Positions 1 to 8,075 of a stretch of 64,000 bases of DNA are shown piece after piece (position 1 is the first letter of the stretch; the number at the start of each line of letters is the position of its first letter). The stretch is from JACNKV01 sp964422145 (GTDB lineage Bacteria > Fidelibacterota > Marinisomatia > Marinisomatales > JACNKV01), in NCBI GenBank assembly GCA_964422145.1, contig CAYQZV010000009.1, positions 24,405-88,404 of the forward strand. The letters are read 5' to 3'. The position numbers were made by a program, and so were the translations under genes. The notes beneath the pieces were generated by a model that worked only from the letters and a program-made list of their open reading frames with translations, was not told the origin of the DNA and made no database searches.

Positions 1-1025
1 CCGGGAGTAGGATTTTCAAACAACCCCCACGTGTCACTTTCCGTTATTCTTCCAAATGAAATATCCCTGTAGATAACACCTGTAAAGACAGAATCAACCG
101 TTTCGCCGATTGGCGTTGACAGGATTACATCTTCTCCGTCAGAACTGATTTTAAAATTAGTATGCAATAAAAAAGCGGGTAAATCTATGGATGGATGCGG
201 TTCGCGCACGTTGTCTTGAATTGTATTATATCCCAATGTCAAAAAAGGGATGCAACTCATGTCAGACGATGTTGAGGAATAATTGTGTACCTCAATCGCT
301 AAAACATTTTCTCCTTGGAGAAGCGGAAAGTCGTTCAGATCAATCCACACAGACTCAGGAAATCCGCCTTGGTAAATTTCGGCTTCATGGAGGGCATCAG
401 CCGGCTCATAATATTCGACGGATGTATAAGGTTCTCCCATATTACAGCGTGAGATTTCCTGACCGTTTAAATAGGCAATGTATCCATCATCAAAATCGAC
501 ATTAAACACTGCTTTTTCAATAATGGAAGGATCATCTATCATAATCGATTTACGCACAAAAACGGAAATCGTCTGAGAAAAAGTGGTATTATCATCGCCA
601 TCACCATACCCGAATCCGCTTTGTCCGGTTAACCAGCTTGAATCATCAAATGATAATTCGCTCCATCCTGATGTCGGGTTGGTGAATCCAATGTGATACT
701 TCCATACATCTCCCCAATCAATCACAGCATCCCACTGAGATACAATGTCCTTCCTATTTTTTCCTGAAGCCATAACAACCAAGAATTCATTCGGATTCAA
801 GGTGATATTCGGGAACGTCCATTGATCTAAATCTCCCGAGTCGTCGGTAAGCCCAAAACCGGTTAAATCTATATTGCCATCGGAATTATTATAGAGTTCA
901 ATCCAGTCAGGGGTATCACCATCTTCATCATAAAATGTATCGCCGTTACTGGACATGACTTCATTAATTTGAACCGATTGTCCAAATAAAAACGATATGA
1001 ATAATATGTAAGACAGATATTTCAT
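1..1025 (-). CDS. Secreted lamin-tail-domain protein, 3' part missing (runs off window)
   Basis: This minus-strand frame is open from ATG at 1025 to the left edge, giving about 341 residues without a stop. It begins with a signal peptide (MKYLSYILFISFLFGQS). A lamin-tail-like domain follows at once (INEVMSSNGDTFYDEDGDTP, then WIELYNN and IDLTGFGLTDD), at residues 20-110. A middle beta-rich, discoidin-like stretch has a typical GFGYGDGDDNT segment. The visible end (residues 295-341: FKISSDGEDVILSTPIG ... SFGRITESDTWGLFENPTP) matches the region that precedes a CotH-kinase-like domain or a second lamin-tail repeat in large secreted proteins. I infer a surface or extracellular protein. Its enzymatic part, if any, lies outside the window. 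Confidence 0.8.
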   Translation of the reverse strand, partial: MKYLSYILFISFLFGQSVQINEVMSSNGDTFYDEDGDTPDWIELYNNSDGNIDLTGFGLTDDSGDLDQWTFPNITLNPNEFLVVMASGKNRKDIVSQWDAVIDWGDVWKYHIGFTNPTSGWSELSFDDSSWLTGQSGFGYGDGDDNTTFSQTISVFVRKSIMIDDPSIIEKAVFNVDFDDGYIAYLNGQEISRCNMGEPYTSVEYYEPADALHEAEIYQGGFPESVWIDLNDFPLLQGENVLAIEVHNYSSTSSDMSCIPFLTLGYNTIQDNVREPHPSIDLPAFLLHTNFKISSDGEDVILSTPIGETVDSVFTGVIYRDISFGRITESDTWGLFENPTP

Positions 1026-1058
1026 TTAAGAATCTAAGGTTAGAAACAAATATGATAA

Positions 1059-1205
1059 AATGCAGTTAACGATCATGTGAGCAGGGGCACACATTTAATG
1101 GATGCAACCAACGATCAAGGGTTTCCCGTTTCTTCAGGTGTGTATTTTTATACTATAAAAGCGGGTGATTTTTTGCAGACAAAGAAGATGATCTTTTTGA
1201 AATAA
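1059..1205 (+). pseudogene. Orphan FlgD-like / T9SS-type C-terminal tail fragment
   Basis: In frame with a stop at 1203-1205, the plus strand reads ...DATNDQGFPVSSGVYFYTIK then AGDFLQTKKMIFLK. This closely fits the end of the FlgD-Ig-like or type-IX-sorting domain found on exported FCB proteins (WDG.N..G.PVSSGVYFY....G.....KKM.LLK). An in-frame stop at 1056-1058 lies only about 48 codons upstream and no body of a secreted protein precedes it. It is therefore read as the tail of a decayed or deleted gene. Translation from the internal ATG at 1098 would give a 35-residue peptide, which is unlikely to be functional. The rest of the gap to 1307 shows nothing else I can name. Confidence 0.6.
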
Positions 1206-1307
1206 GATTAAACGTAGAATGTTCATCATTTTTCAATGGATAAAATTGGAAATGATCGAGGAAAAATTGTCGCAAAATAATTCAGTATTAGGTAGTTTCA
1301 TACCAAT

Positions 1308-2054
1308 ATGATTACCTGGATTTATACATTTATCACCATTTTTATCATTAGTCTCTTGTCATTTACGGGAGCGCTGACGTTATCATTAAATAAAAAGACC
1401 TTATCCAAAACAATCCAGCTGATGGTCAGTTTTGCGGTTGGCAGTTTGTTTGGTGGAGCGTTTCTCCATTTAATCCCGGAAATTTTTGAACACAGCAGAT
1501 CTATTACATTTTCGTCAATGCATATACTGATCGGTATTATTCTATTTTTCCTTTTGGAGAAGATAGTCCGATGGCGTCATTGCCACAATATTGATTGTGA
1601 AAATCATCACACGCATTTGGTTCCGATGAATCTCGTTGGGGACGCCATGCATAACCTCATCGACGGGTTGATTATCGGAGCCGCATTTCAAGTAAGCATC
1701 CCCATGGGGATAGCCACAGCGTTTGCGGTAGCCTTGCATGAATTACCCCAAGAGATCGGAGATTTCGGTGTGCTTGTACAAGGCGGTCTATCCGTAAAGC
1801 GAGCATTGATGTTTAATTTCCTCATTTCACTGACTTCTTTTCTGGGGGCAGGGATTGCATTACTCGTGGGTGAATACTCTCACACATTCATTGATGCGTT
1901 GTTACCTATCACTGCGGGAGGATTTATCTATATTGCAGGCTCTGATCTTATTCCGGAGTTACATCATCAGACCCATATCAAGAAATCGATTCAGCAATTG
2001 GTTTTTATTCTTCTTGGGCTTGGGATCATGTACCTTCTTAAGATTTTCCATTGA
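1308..2054 (+). CDS. ZIP-family divalent metal transporter
   Basis: The product has 248 residues and about eight hydrophobic segments, the usual size for bacterial ZupT/ZIP importers of zinc or other divalent cations in the inner membrane. Family signatures are the metal-site helices: GDAMHNLIDGLIIGAAF in TM4 (about 112-128) and ALHELPQEIGDFGVL in TM5 (about 142-156). A short loop rich in His and Cys (RWRHCHNIDCENHHTH, about 88-103) lies between TM3 and TM4, as in many ZIP proteins. It stands alone, 90 bp before prfB. The metal cannot be told from the sequence. Confidence 0.88.
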   Translation: MITWIYTFITIFIISLLSFTGALTLSLNKKTLSKTIQLMVSFAVGSLFGGAFLHLIPEIFEHSRSITFSSMHILIGIILFFLLEKIVRWRHCHNIDCENHHTHLVPMNLVGDAMHNLIDGLIIGAAFQVSIPMGIATAFAVALHELPQEIGDFGVLVQGGLSVKRALMFNFLISLTSFLGAGIALLVGEYSHTFIDALLPITAGGFIYIAGSDLIPELHHQTHIKKSIQQLVFILLGLGIMYLLKIFH

Positions 2055-2141
2055 TATTCAATTATATTTTGTTAATCAACTGAGCGTGTTGTACTTAGAA
2101 TCCGTCTTTTGTCACGTGGTTTTTCCGTCGTAAATTTTTCT

Positions 2142-3249
2142 ATGGATTTTACTGAATTAAAAGAACAATTTCTCTCAACGGAATCAAAGCACCACGAATT
2201 GCGGAGGTATCTTTGACCTGGATTCCAAGAAAAGTGAATTAGAGATTTTACGGCAGAAAGCCCTCGTCCCGGATTTTTGGAATGATAATTCCAAAGCTGC
2301 ATCCATTTTAAAAAAGACATCCGTATTAGAAAAAGAGATCACCTTATGGGCAGATCTTGAAACCCGGCATGGCGATATTGAAGTTCTGTTAGAATTTGCC
2401 GAAGAAGGTGAATCTACTCCCCAAGAAGTAAAAACAGAATTAAATCAGTATAAAAAAATTGTAGAGGATTTAGAACTGCAGCTTATGCTGGGAGAGGCTA
2501 CAGATCTTGAGAATGCTATTTTGACTATTCATCCGGGGGCAGGCGGAACCGAGAGTCAAGACTGGGCAAATATGCTATTTCGTTTGTATTCAAGATGGAT
2601 TGAGCAGAAAGATTTTAAAATGACTCTGTTGGATTATCAACCGGGTGATGAAGCAGGGATCAAAGATGTGACAATGGAAATAAAAGGAGATTTTGCTTAT
2701 GGTCTGCTTAAAGCAGAAGCCGGGGTTCATCGTTTAGTCAGAATATCTCCTTTTGATGCAAACAGCAGACGACATACATCATTTGCGTCGATATTTGTGT
2801 ATCCATCTACCGATGAGGAGATTGACATCGAAATTGATCCGAATGATTTACGCATTGATACATACAGAGCCAGCGGCGCCGGAGGACAACATGTCAATAA
2901 AACAGATTCTGCGATTCGTATTACACACCTCCCTACCGGTGTGGTTGTCCAATGCCAAAATGAACGGTCTCAGCACAAAAATAAAGCTCAGGCAATGAAA
3001 GTGCTGAAAGCCCGATTATACCAAATAGAATTAGAAAAAGAAAAAGAAGCCACAAAAGAATTAGAGGATAAAAAATTAGATATCGGATGGGGGAGTCAAA
3101 TTCGCTCGTATGTATTCCATCCGTATAATATGGTGAAGGATCATCGAACGAAAGAAGAAACCGGAAATATTCAAGCGGTAATGGATGGTCAGATCGATCG
3201 ATTCATCCGGTCATATTTAATTCAAAATATCGGTGAGAAATCCTCATAA
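2142..3249 (+). CDS. prfB: Peptide chain release factor 2, programmed +1 frameshift
   Basis: RF2 ends translation at UGA and UAA. The gene starts at ATG 2142, reads 24 sense codons to CTT (2211-2213), then meets in-frame TGA (2214-2216). Slipping +1 to GAC at 2215 gives the main frame to 3249, about 368 residues in all, normal for RF2. The main frame carries the stop-recognition SPF motif (RISPFDANSRRHTSF), the catalytic GGQ (SGAGGQHVNKTDSAIR) and an NERSQHKN segment. A plain ORF search sees only the part from an internal Met at 2485. It is followed 33 bp later by lysS, an order common in bacteria. Confidence 0.96.
2203..2217 (+). promoter_or_regulatory. RF2 autoregulatory +1 frameshift site
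   Basis: GGAGG (2203-2207), TAT, CTT, TGA, C reproduces the classical prfB signal: an internal Shine-Dalgarno three bases before the slippery CTT and a UGA stop followed by C. When RF2 is scarce, the ribosome shifts from CUU to UUU and continues in the +1 frame. Confidence 0.95.
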
Positions 3250-3282
3250 ATAAACACCCGTAAACAGAAACAGAATGAAGTC

Positions 3283-4776
3283 ATGTCAGAAGAACAACGC
3301 TCACTAAATCAGATTATTAATTTCCGTATCGAAAAACTCCAAAAACTTCGAGAGAACGGAGTCAATCCTTATCCTTATTCATATCAAACCTCTCACTACA
3401 GTGACGAGATTCTTGGTGATTATGATAAATTTGAGAAGAAAGATGTTTCTGTCGCTGGACGGATTATGTCCTTACGAAAAATGGGTAAAGCTGCGTTTTG
3501 CCATATCCAAGACAGCCATGGGAAAATCCAGACCTACATTCGAAGAGATGATGTAGGAACAGAATCTTATAGCAATTTCAAACTGTTGGATATCGGCGAT
3601 TTTATCGGTGTGAAAGGATACGTGTTTAAAACAAAGACAGATGAGATATCCATTCATGCGACATCAGTCACTATTTTATCAAAAAGTATTCGTCCGCTGC
3701 CGATCGTAAAAGAAAAGGACGATCAGGTATTTGATGCTTTTTCGGATAAGGAGCAAAGATACAGAAACCGGCATGTTGATTTAGCGGTGAACCCGGAGAT
3801 TCGAAAGACGTTTATTGATCGCGGAAAAATTGTTTCGGCTTTAAGGCAATTTTTGGACAATCGTGGATTTTTAGAAGTAGAAACACCGGTGCTTCAGCCT
3901 TTGTACGGCGGTGCAAATGCCAGACCGTTTGTGACGCATCACAATACATTAGACCAAGAACTTTACCTTCGAATCGCGGATGAACTTTATTTGAAACGAT
4001 TGATCATCGGCGGATTTGATAAAGTGTACGAATTAGCGAAAGACTTTCGTAATGAGGGCATGGATCGAAACCACAATCCTGAATTCACAATGTTGGAATT
4101 CTACCAGGCTTATGCAGATTATAAGGATATGATGGACCTTGTGGAAGAATTATTTCGGTTTTCAGCCGAAACAACCGGCTCTCTTCAAAAAACGTGGGGA
4201 GATATGGAAATTGATCTATCAAAACCGTTTCAAAGAATTCCGTTCTTTACGTTATTGAATGATGCTGTTGGGCAAGATGTGTCCAATGCGGATATTCCTG
4301 AATTAAGAGCTGTTTGTAAAACAAAGAATATTGAAGTTTCTGATCAAGCTAATTATGGACAGATCCTTGACGAGATTATGAGAAGACTCGTTGAACCGAA
4401 CTTGATTCAGCCGACGTTCATTATGGATTATCCGAAAGCGATCTCTCCTTTAGCCAAAAAACATCGCAGCGGAGATGAAAATATCGTGGAACGATTTGAA
4501 CTATTTATCGGAGCTGCAGAGTTCGCGAATTCTTTTTCAGAACTGAATGACCCAATCGATCAGCGGCAGCGACTCGAAGCGCAGGCAGCTCTCCGACAAA
4601 AAGGGGATGAGGAAGCTCAGCCCGTCGATGAAAACTTCCTTCAAGCTGTTGAGTATGGTATGCCTCCAACCGGCGGAGTAGGAATTGGCGTTGACCGATT
4701 AGTTATGCTATTAACGGGTAACCGCTGGATTAAGGATGTTCTCTTGTTCCCTGCGATGAAATCTATCGAGGATTAG
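3283..4776 (+). CDS. lysS: Lysyl-tRNA synthetase, class II
   Basis: This enzyme charges tRNA-Lys in the cytoplasm. At 497 residues it has the usual bacterial LysRS length. An N-terminal OB-fold anticodon-binding domain (about 55-150, VAGRIMSLRKMGKAAFCHIQ) precedes the class II catalytic core. Motif 2 is FRNEGMDRNHNPEFTMLEFY (about 256-275) and motif 3 is GGVGIGVDRLVMLLTG near the C-terminus. The start at ATG 3283 gives MSEEQRSLN, a common LysRS beginning. It lies 33 bp after prfB and 27 bp before the LolC-like gene, so co-transcription is likely. Confidence 0.95.
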   Translation: MSEEQRSLNQIINFRIEKLQKLRENGVNPYPYSYQTSHYSDEILGDYDKFEKKDVSVAGRIMSLRKMGKAAFCHIQDSHGKIQTYIRRDDVGTESYSNFKLLDIGDFIGVKGYVFKTKTDEISIHATSVTILSKSIRPLPIVKEKDDQVFDAFSDKEQRYRNRHVDLAVNPEIRKTFIDRGKIVSALRQFLDNRGFLEVETPVLQPLYGGANARPFVTHHNTLDQELYLRIADELYLKRLIIGGFDKVYELAKDFRNEGMDRNHNPEFTMLEFYQAYADYKDMMDLVEELFRFSAETTGSLQKTWGDMEIDLSKPFQRIPFFTLLNDAVGQDVSNADIPELRAVCKTKNIEVSDQANYGQILDEIMRRLVEPNLIQPTFIMDYPKAISPLAKKHRSGDENIVERFELFIGAAEFANSFSELNDPIDQRQRLEAQAALRQKGDEEAQPVDENFLQAVEYGMPPTGGVGIGVDRLVMLLTGNRWIKDVLLFPAMKSIED

Positions 4777-4803
4777 CTTCCTTATAATCATATCAACTTC
4801 CCG

Positions 4804-6006
4804 ATGATGGGTATTCTTCAAGTCATCTCATACCGGCATCTTCGCTCTCCTCAAAAAGGCAGTTTCTCTACTTTCGTCGGTGTGCTGGCTGTTGTGGGTT
4901 TAGGAATTGGTTTAGCTTCTTTAATCATCACCTTGAGCATCCTTGAAGGATTCGAAACCACAATCTCAGAGAAAATTGCCGGATTTGACGGGCATGCACG
5001 TCTTCAGCACTTCATGGATCAACCGGTTTCAATTGATACAAAAATTGATACTGTATTAAAAGATATCCCGGGAAGCCGGTCAGTCTCCTTCATCCAAAAA
5101 CCAGCCTTGATACGGGTTAAGACCAAAACAGAAGGAGTAATCGTTGAAGGGCTAGAAAAAATGGATCAACGTTTCGCTCTGTCGGAGATCCTTGTTGAGG
5201 GAACACCAGAATTGGAATCCGGAACAATTATTCTTGGAAAACGGTTAGCGGATGAACTTAAAATTTCTACCGGCGATCATACGGTCCTTTTTGATATCTC
5301 ATCGTTTACAAATGTCCTGGGTAAAAAACGTTTACAATCGTTTAAAGTTCAAGGATTATTTCACTCCGGATTGTTGGAATATGATAAGTCCGTCGTGTAT
5401 CTTACATTATCTGATGCGCAAAAAATATTTGGGATGACAAGTACAATTACCGGAAAAATGCTTTGGTTTGATGATATCGGTAAAACACAGGATTATGTAA
5501 GAACGATGGATCAGAAGCTGAACTATCCATGGTATGTAATGTCTTGGAAGGATAAGCATCGAATCCTATTTGAATGGATTCGGGTACAGAGATGGCCAAT
5601 TTTGATCATTTTTGGAATGATCGCTTTTGTGGGGATTGTGAATATCATTTCAGCGATGGCGATGATCATTACAGAAAAAACAAGAGAAATAGGAACGTTA
5701 ATGTCTTTTGGATTTACCCGAAAAATGATTCGATGGATATTCGTTTTGGAAGGGGCGATTATCGGTTTAGCCGGAGCTTTATTTGGCGTTGTGCTTTCTG
5801 TGATACTTATTTGGCTGCAAATTCAGTATCAATTTGTTGGCATCCCTGAAGATGTATATTTTATGGACCAAGTTCCGATGGCTGTGAATGCTTATATTAT
5901 TATCTGGGTCGGAGTAATTGGGTTTTTGATGTCAGTGCTTGCTTCTTTATGGCCTTCCGTTGCAGCAAGAAATGTACAACCCGCAAAAGCGCTTCAGTAT
6001 GAATAG
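4804..6006 (+). CDS. LolC/LolE-type lipoprotein-exporter permease (first copy)
   Basis: A 400-residue inner-membrane permease of the MacB/FtsX class. TM1 (about 22-46) is followed by a large periplasmic domain (about 50-265) and three C-terminal TM helices (about 268-298, 315-345, 370-392). The TM1 region GIGLASLIITLSILEGFE and the REIGTLMSFGFTRKMI segment after TM2 are typical of LolC/E, which extract lipoproteins from the inner membrane for LolA. A paralogous permease and a LolD-like ATPase follow directly. A tandem ATG at 4804/4807 leaves the exact start open by one codon. A MacB-like export role is the alternative. Confidence 0.82.
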   Translation: MMGILQVISYRHLRSPQKGSFSTFVGVLAVVGLGIGLASLIITLSILEGFETTISEKIAGFDGHARLQHFMDQPVSIDTKIDTVLKDIPGSRSVSFIQKPALIRVKTKTEGVIVEGLEKMDQRFALSEILVEGTPELESGTIILGKRLADELKISTGDHTVLFDISSFTNVLGKKRLQSFKVQGLFHSGLLEYDKSVVYLTLSDAQKIFGMTSTITGKMLWFDDIGKTQDYVRTMDQKLNYPWYVMSWKDKHRILFEWIRVQRWPILIIFGMIAFVGIVNIISAMAMIITEKTREIGTLMSFGFTRKMIRWIFVLEGAIIGLAGALFGVVLSVILIWLQIQYQFVGIPEDVYFMDQVPMAVNAYIIIWVGVIGFLMSVLASLWPSVAARNVQPAKALQYE

Positions 6007-6019
6007 TGATCGATAGGAA

Positions 6020-7213
6020 ATGAAGTATACGACCTATATTGCGAAACGTTTCTTGCTCGGTGGAAAAGGATCGAGCACAAGCAAATTTACAGGATGGGTT
6101 GCCATCATTGGTATGGCAGTCGGCAGTTTTGCATTAGTTTTATCTATCGCTGTATTAAACGGATTTGAACAGCGCGTAAACGATAAAATCCGCGGATTGG
6201 AAGGCGATATAAGACTTACCGGCGATCAAAATAGTTTAAATGACTGTGAATCATATATCCATTCGACATACGCAGAGGTTAATGTCATGCCGTTTATAGA
6301 GAGAAATGGTTTGATCCAAGGATCATCAAATAATTCCAGACTCGTGACATTAAAAGCGGTTTCTATTACAGATCTTACATCATTTTACGATTTGAATTTT
6401 GAAACCAATTTTTTAAAAACAGAAAGTCCTCCTGTTATTATCGGAAGATTAGTTGCGGATAGATTGAATCTTCAAATAGGCGATGATATAATGTTGGTAA
6501 ATCCAACTGACCCGCTTTCGAGTTTCAGTTTACCTCGCAGAGTAAAGGGAGTGGTATCCGGAATTTTTCGAGCGAATGTTCTGGATTATGATGATAGATT
6601 GGTTTTCATCCCTTTCGAAGTAGGGAAATCCCTCTTTAACCGTCATCAAGAAAGGGGCGGTATTGACATTCGATGTGCGGATGATTCATTAATCCCAATT
6701 CTAAAAAACGATTTGAAAAGGAAGTTCAACCAGATAACATTAACGACTTGGGATAAAATACACGAAAGTCTCTTCCAAGCGATGAAGATGGAAAGGATAG
6801 GTGCAATTGCTGTTTTGAGTCTGATCATTTTGGTCGCATCCTTTAATTTGACATCGACATTGGTTTTGATCACGGTTCAAAAAATAAGTCAAATAGGAAT
6901 TTTGCGTACTGTGGGGGCGACATCCTCTGCTATAAGGTCAATTATTATAAAACAGGGATTAATGGTAGGTGGAATTGGAATGCTGATCGGAATTTCTTTA
7001 AGCGGGACCATTATTCTTACCCAATATTATTATGATATTCTTCCTCTGCCGGAGGACATATACTTTATGGATACTCTTCCTATGATCATAACATTAAAAG
7101 ATATAATAATTGTACCCGTCATTACTATTCTTGTGATAAGTTTGTCCTCGTGGCTGGCGGCAAAACGAGCGGTCATTATTCAACCAAAAGAAGCTGTGCA
7201 TATAGACAAATGA
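6020..7213 (+). CDS. LolC/LolE-type lipoprotein-exporter permease (second copy)
   Basis: A 397-residue paralogue of the preceding gene with the same plan: TM1 (about 25-48, GMAVGSFALVLSIAVLNGFE), a periplasmic domain, and three C-terminal helices. The coupling segment is QIGILRTVGATSSAIRSIII. Both copies also share a YFMD motif in the last periplasmic loop (PEDVYFMDQVPM and PEDIYFMDTLPM), supporting an old duplication and a heterodimer. It starts 13 bp after the first copy, and its TGA overlaps the ATG of the ATPase gene by the 4-base ATGA. Confidence 0.82.
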   Translation: MKYTTYIAKRFLLGGKGSSTSKFTGWVAIIGMAVGSFALVLSIAVLNGFEQRVNDKIRGLEGDIRLTGDQNSLNDCESYIHSTYAEVNVMPFIERNGLIQGSSNNSRLVTLKAVSITDLTSFYDLNFETNFLKTESPPVIIGRLVADRLNLQIGDDIMLVNPTDPLSSFSLPRRVKGVVSGIFRANVLDYDDRLVFIPFEVGKSLFNRHQERGGIDIRCADDSLIPILKNDLKRKFNQITLTTWDKIHESLFQAMKMERIGAIAVLSLIILVASFNLTSTLVLITVQKISQIGILRTVGATSSAIRSIIIKQGLMVGGIGMLIGISLSGTIILTQYYYDILPLPEDIYFMDTLPMIITLKDIIIVPVITILVISLSSWLAAKRAVIIQPKEAVHIDK

Positions 7214-7884
7214 TTTTAACTGCTGAAAATATAACAAAGTCCTTTCGTAACGGATCGAAAGAACTACCGGTTTTAAAGGGAATCAATTTACACGTTGCGG
7301 AAAGTGAGATCGTTACTATTATGGGTCCATCCGGATCTGGAAAATCAACGTTGTTAAACATATTGGGAACACTTGATGCTGCCGATACCGGAGTTTTGAA
7401 AATAAATGGTATGGACACAGCAACCTTAAATGATACTGAAATATCAGAGTTAAGAAATTCTCACATCGGATTTGTATTTCAGTTTCATCATTTGCTGCCG
7501 GAGTTTACAGCACTCGAGAATGTTCTGATTCCCGCAAGAATTTCAAACAAGGGTTCAGAAATCAACCAAAGAGCTTTAGAGATGTTTGAGTATATGGGTC
7601 TTGTAGACCGCATGGATCATTACCCATCACAACTATCAGGGGGTGAGCGGTCTAGGGTTGCTGTATTGAGGGCCATGATTAATGCACCGAGTTTAATCCT
7701 TACCGATGAACCCACTGGAAATCTCGATCAAAGAAATGCGGACAGATTATTACAATTATTTCAACAAATTTGTCGTGATTTTCAAAAGACTCTTGTTATA
7801 ACGACCCACGATCCTCATGTTGCATCCATTGGGCACAAACGCTATCATTTAGAAGAAGGAAAGCTCGAAGAATTGAATCAGTAA
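7210..7884 (+). CDS. lolD: LolD-type ABC transporter ATP-binding protein
   Basis: The 224-residue ATPase powers the two preceding permeases. Walker A is GPSGSGKSTLLNILGTLD (about 39-56), the Q-loop is FVFQFHHLLPEFTALENV, the ABC signature LSGGERSRVAVLRAM, and Walker B LILTDEPTGNLD. The H-loop is TTHDPHV. The Q-loop/FHHLLPEF stretch is typical of LolD. I take ATG 7210, whose ATGA overlaps the upstream stop and gives MILTAENITKSFRNG. A longer reading from 7150 would add 20 residues that lie inside the permease gene and resemble nothing in the family. Confidence 0.88.
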   Translation: MILTAENITKSFRNGSKELPVLKGINLHVAESEIVTIMGPSGSGKSTLLNILGTLDAADTGVLKINGMDTATLNDTEISELRNSHIGFVFQFHHLLPEFTALENVLIPARISNKGSEINQRALEMFEYMGLVDRMDHYPSQLSGGERSRVAVLRAMINAPSLILTDEPTGNLDQRNADRLLQLFQQICRDFQKTLVITTHDPHVASIGHKRYHLEEGKLEELNQ

Positions 7885-7959
7885 TATTTTGATCCATCAG
7901 ATTTCCCTTTTTGCTCATTTTCTACTTCATAACATTTTTAAGTCCAATACCGTCTTAAT

Positions 7960-8001
7960 TCTGCCATATATGTTGATATATTAAACACAGTCTGCCATAT
8001 A
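7960..8001 (+). promoter_or_regulatory. 11-bp direct repeat upstream of dnaK
   Basis: TCTGCCATATA occurs exactly at 7960-7970 and again at 7991-8001, 31 bp apart (about three helical turns), 75-116 bp before the dnaK ATG. No CIRCE inverted repeat (TTAGCACTC-N9-GAGTGCTAA) is visible. The repeat is a candidate activator or repressor site for the heat-shock gene. Function is inferred from position only. Confidence 0.4.
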
Positions 8002-8075
8002 GGCTTACTATAGTCAATGGCATGTTTTTTGAGAAATAGTCATTGAAAAATTTATTTATCAAAAGGAGTTTTAAA

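Noticed and set aside
191..505. 104-codon plus-strand frame near the left edge
   Set aside because: Opposite strand of the lamin-tail gene, whose translation has a signal peptide and clear domain matches.
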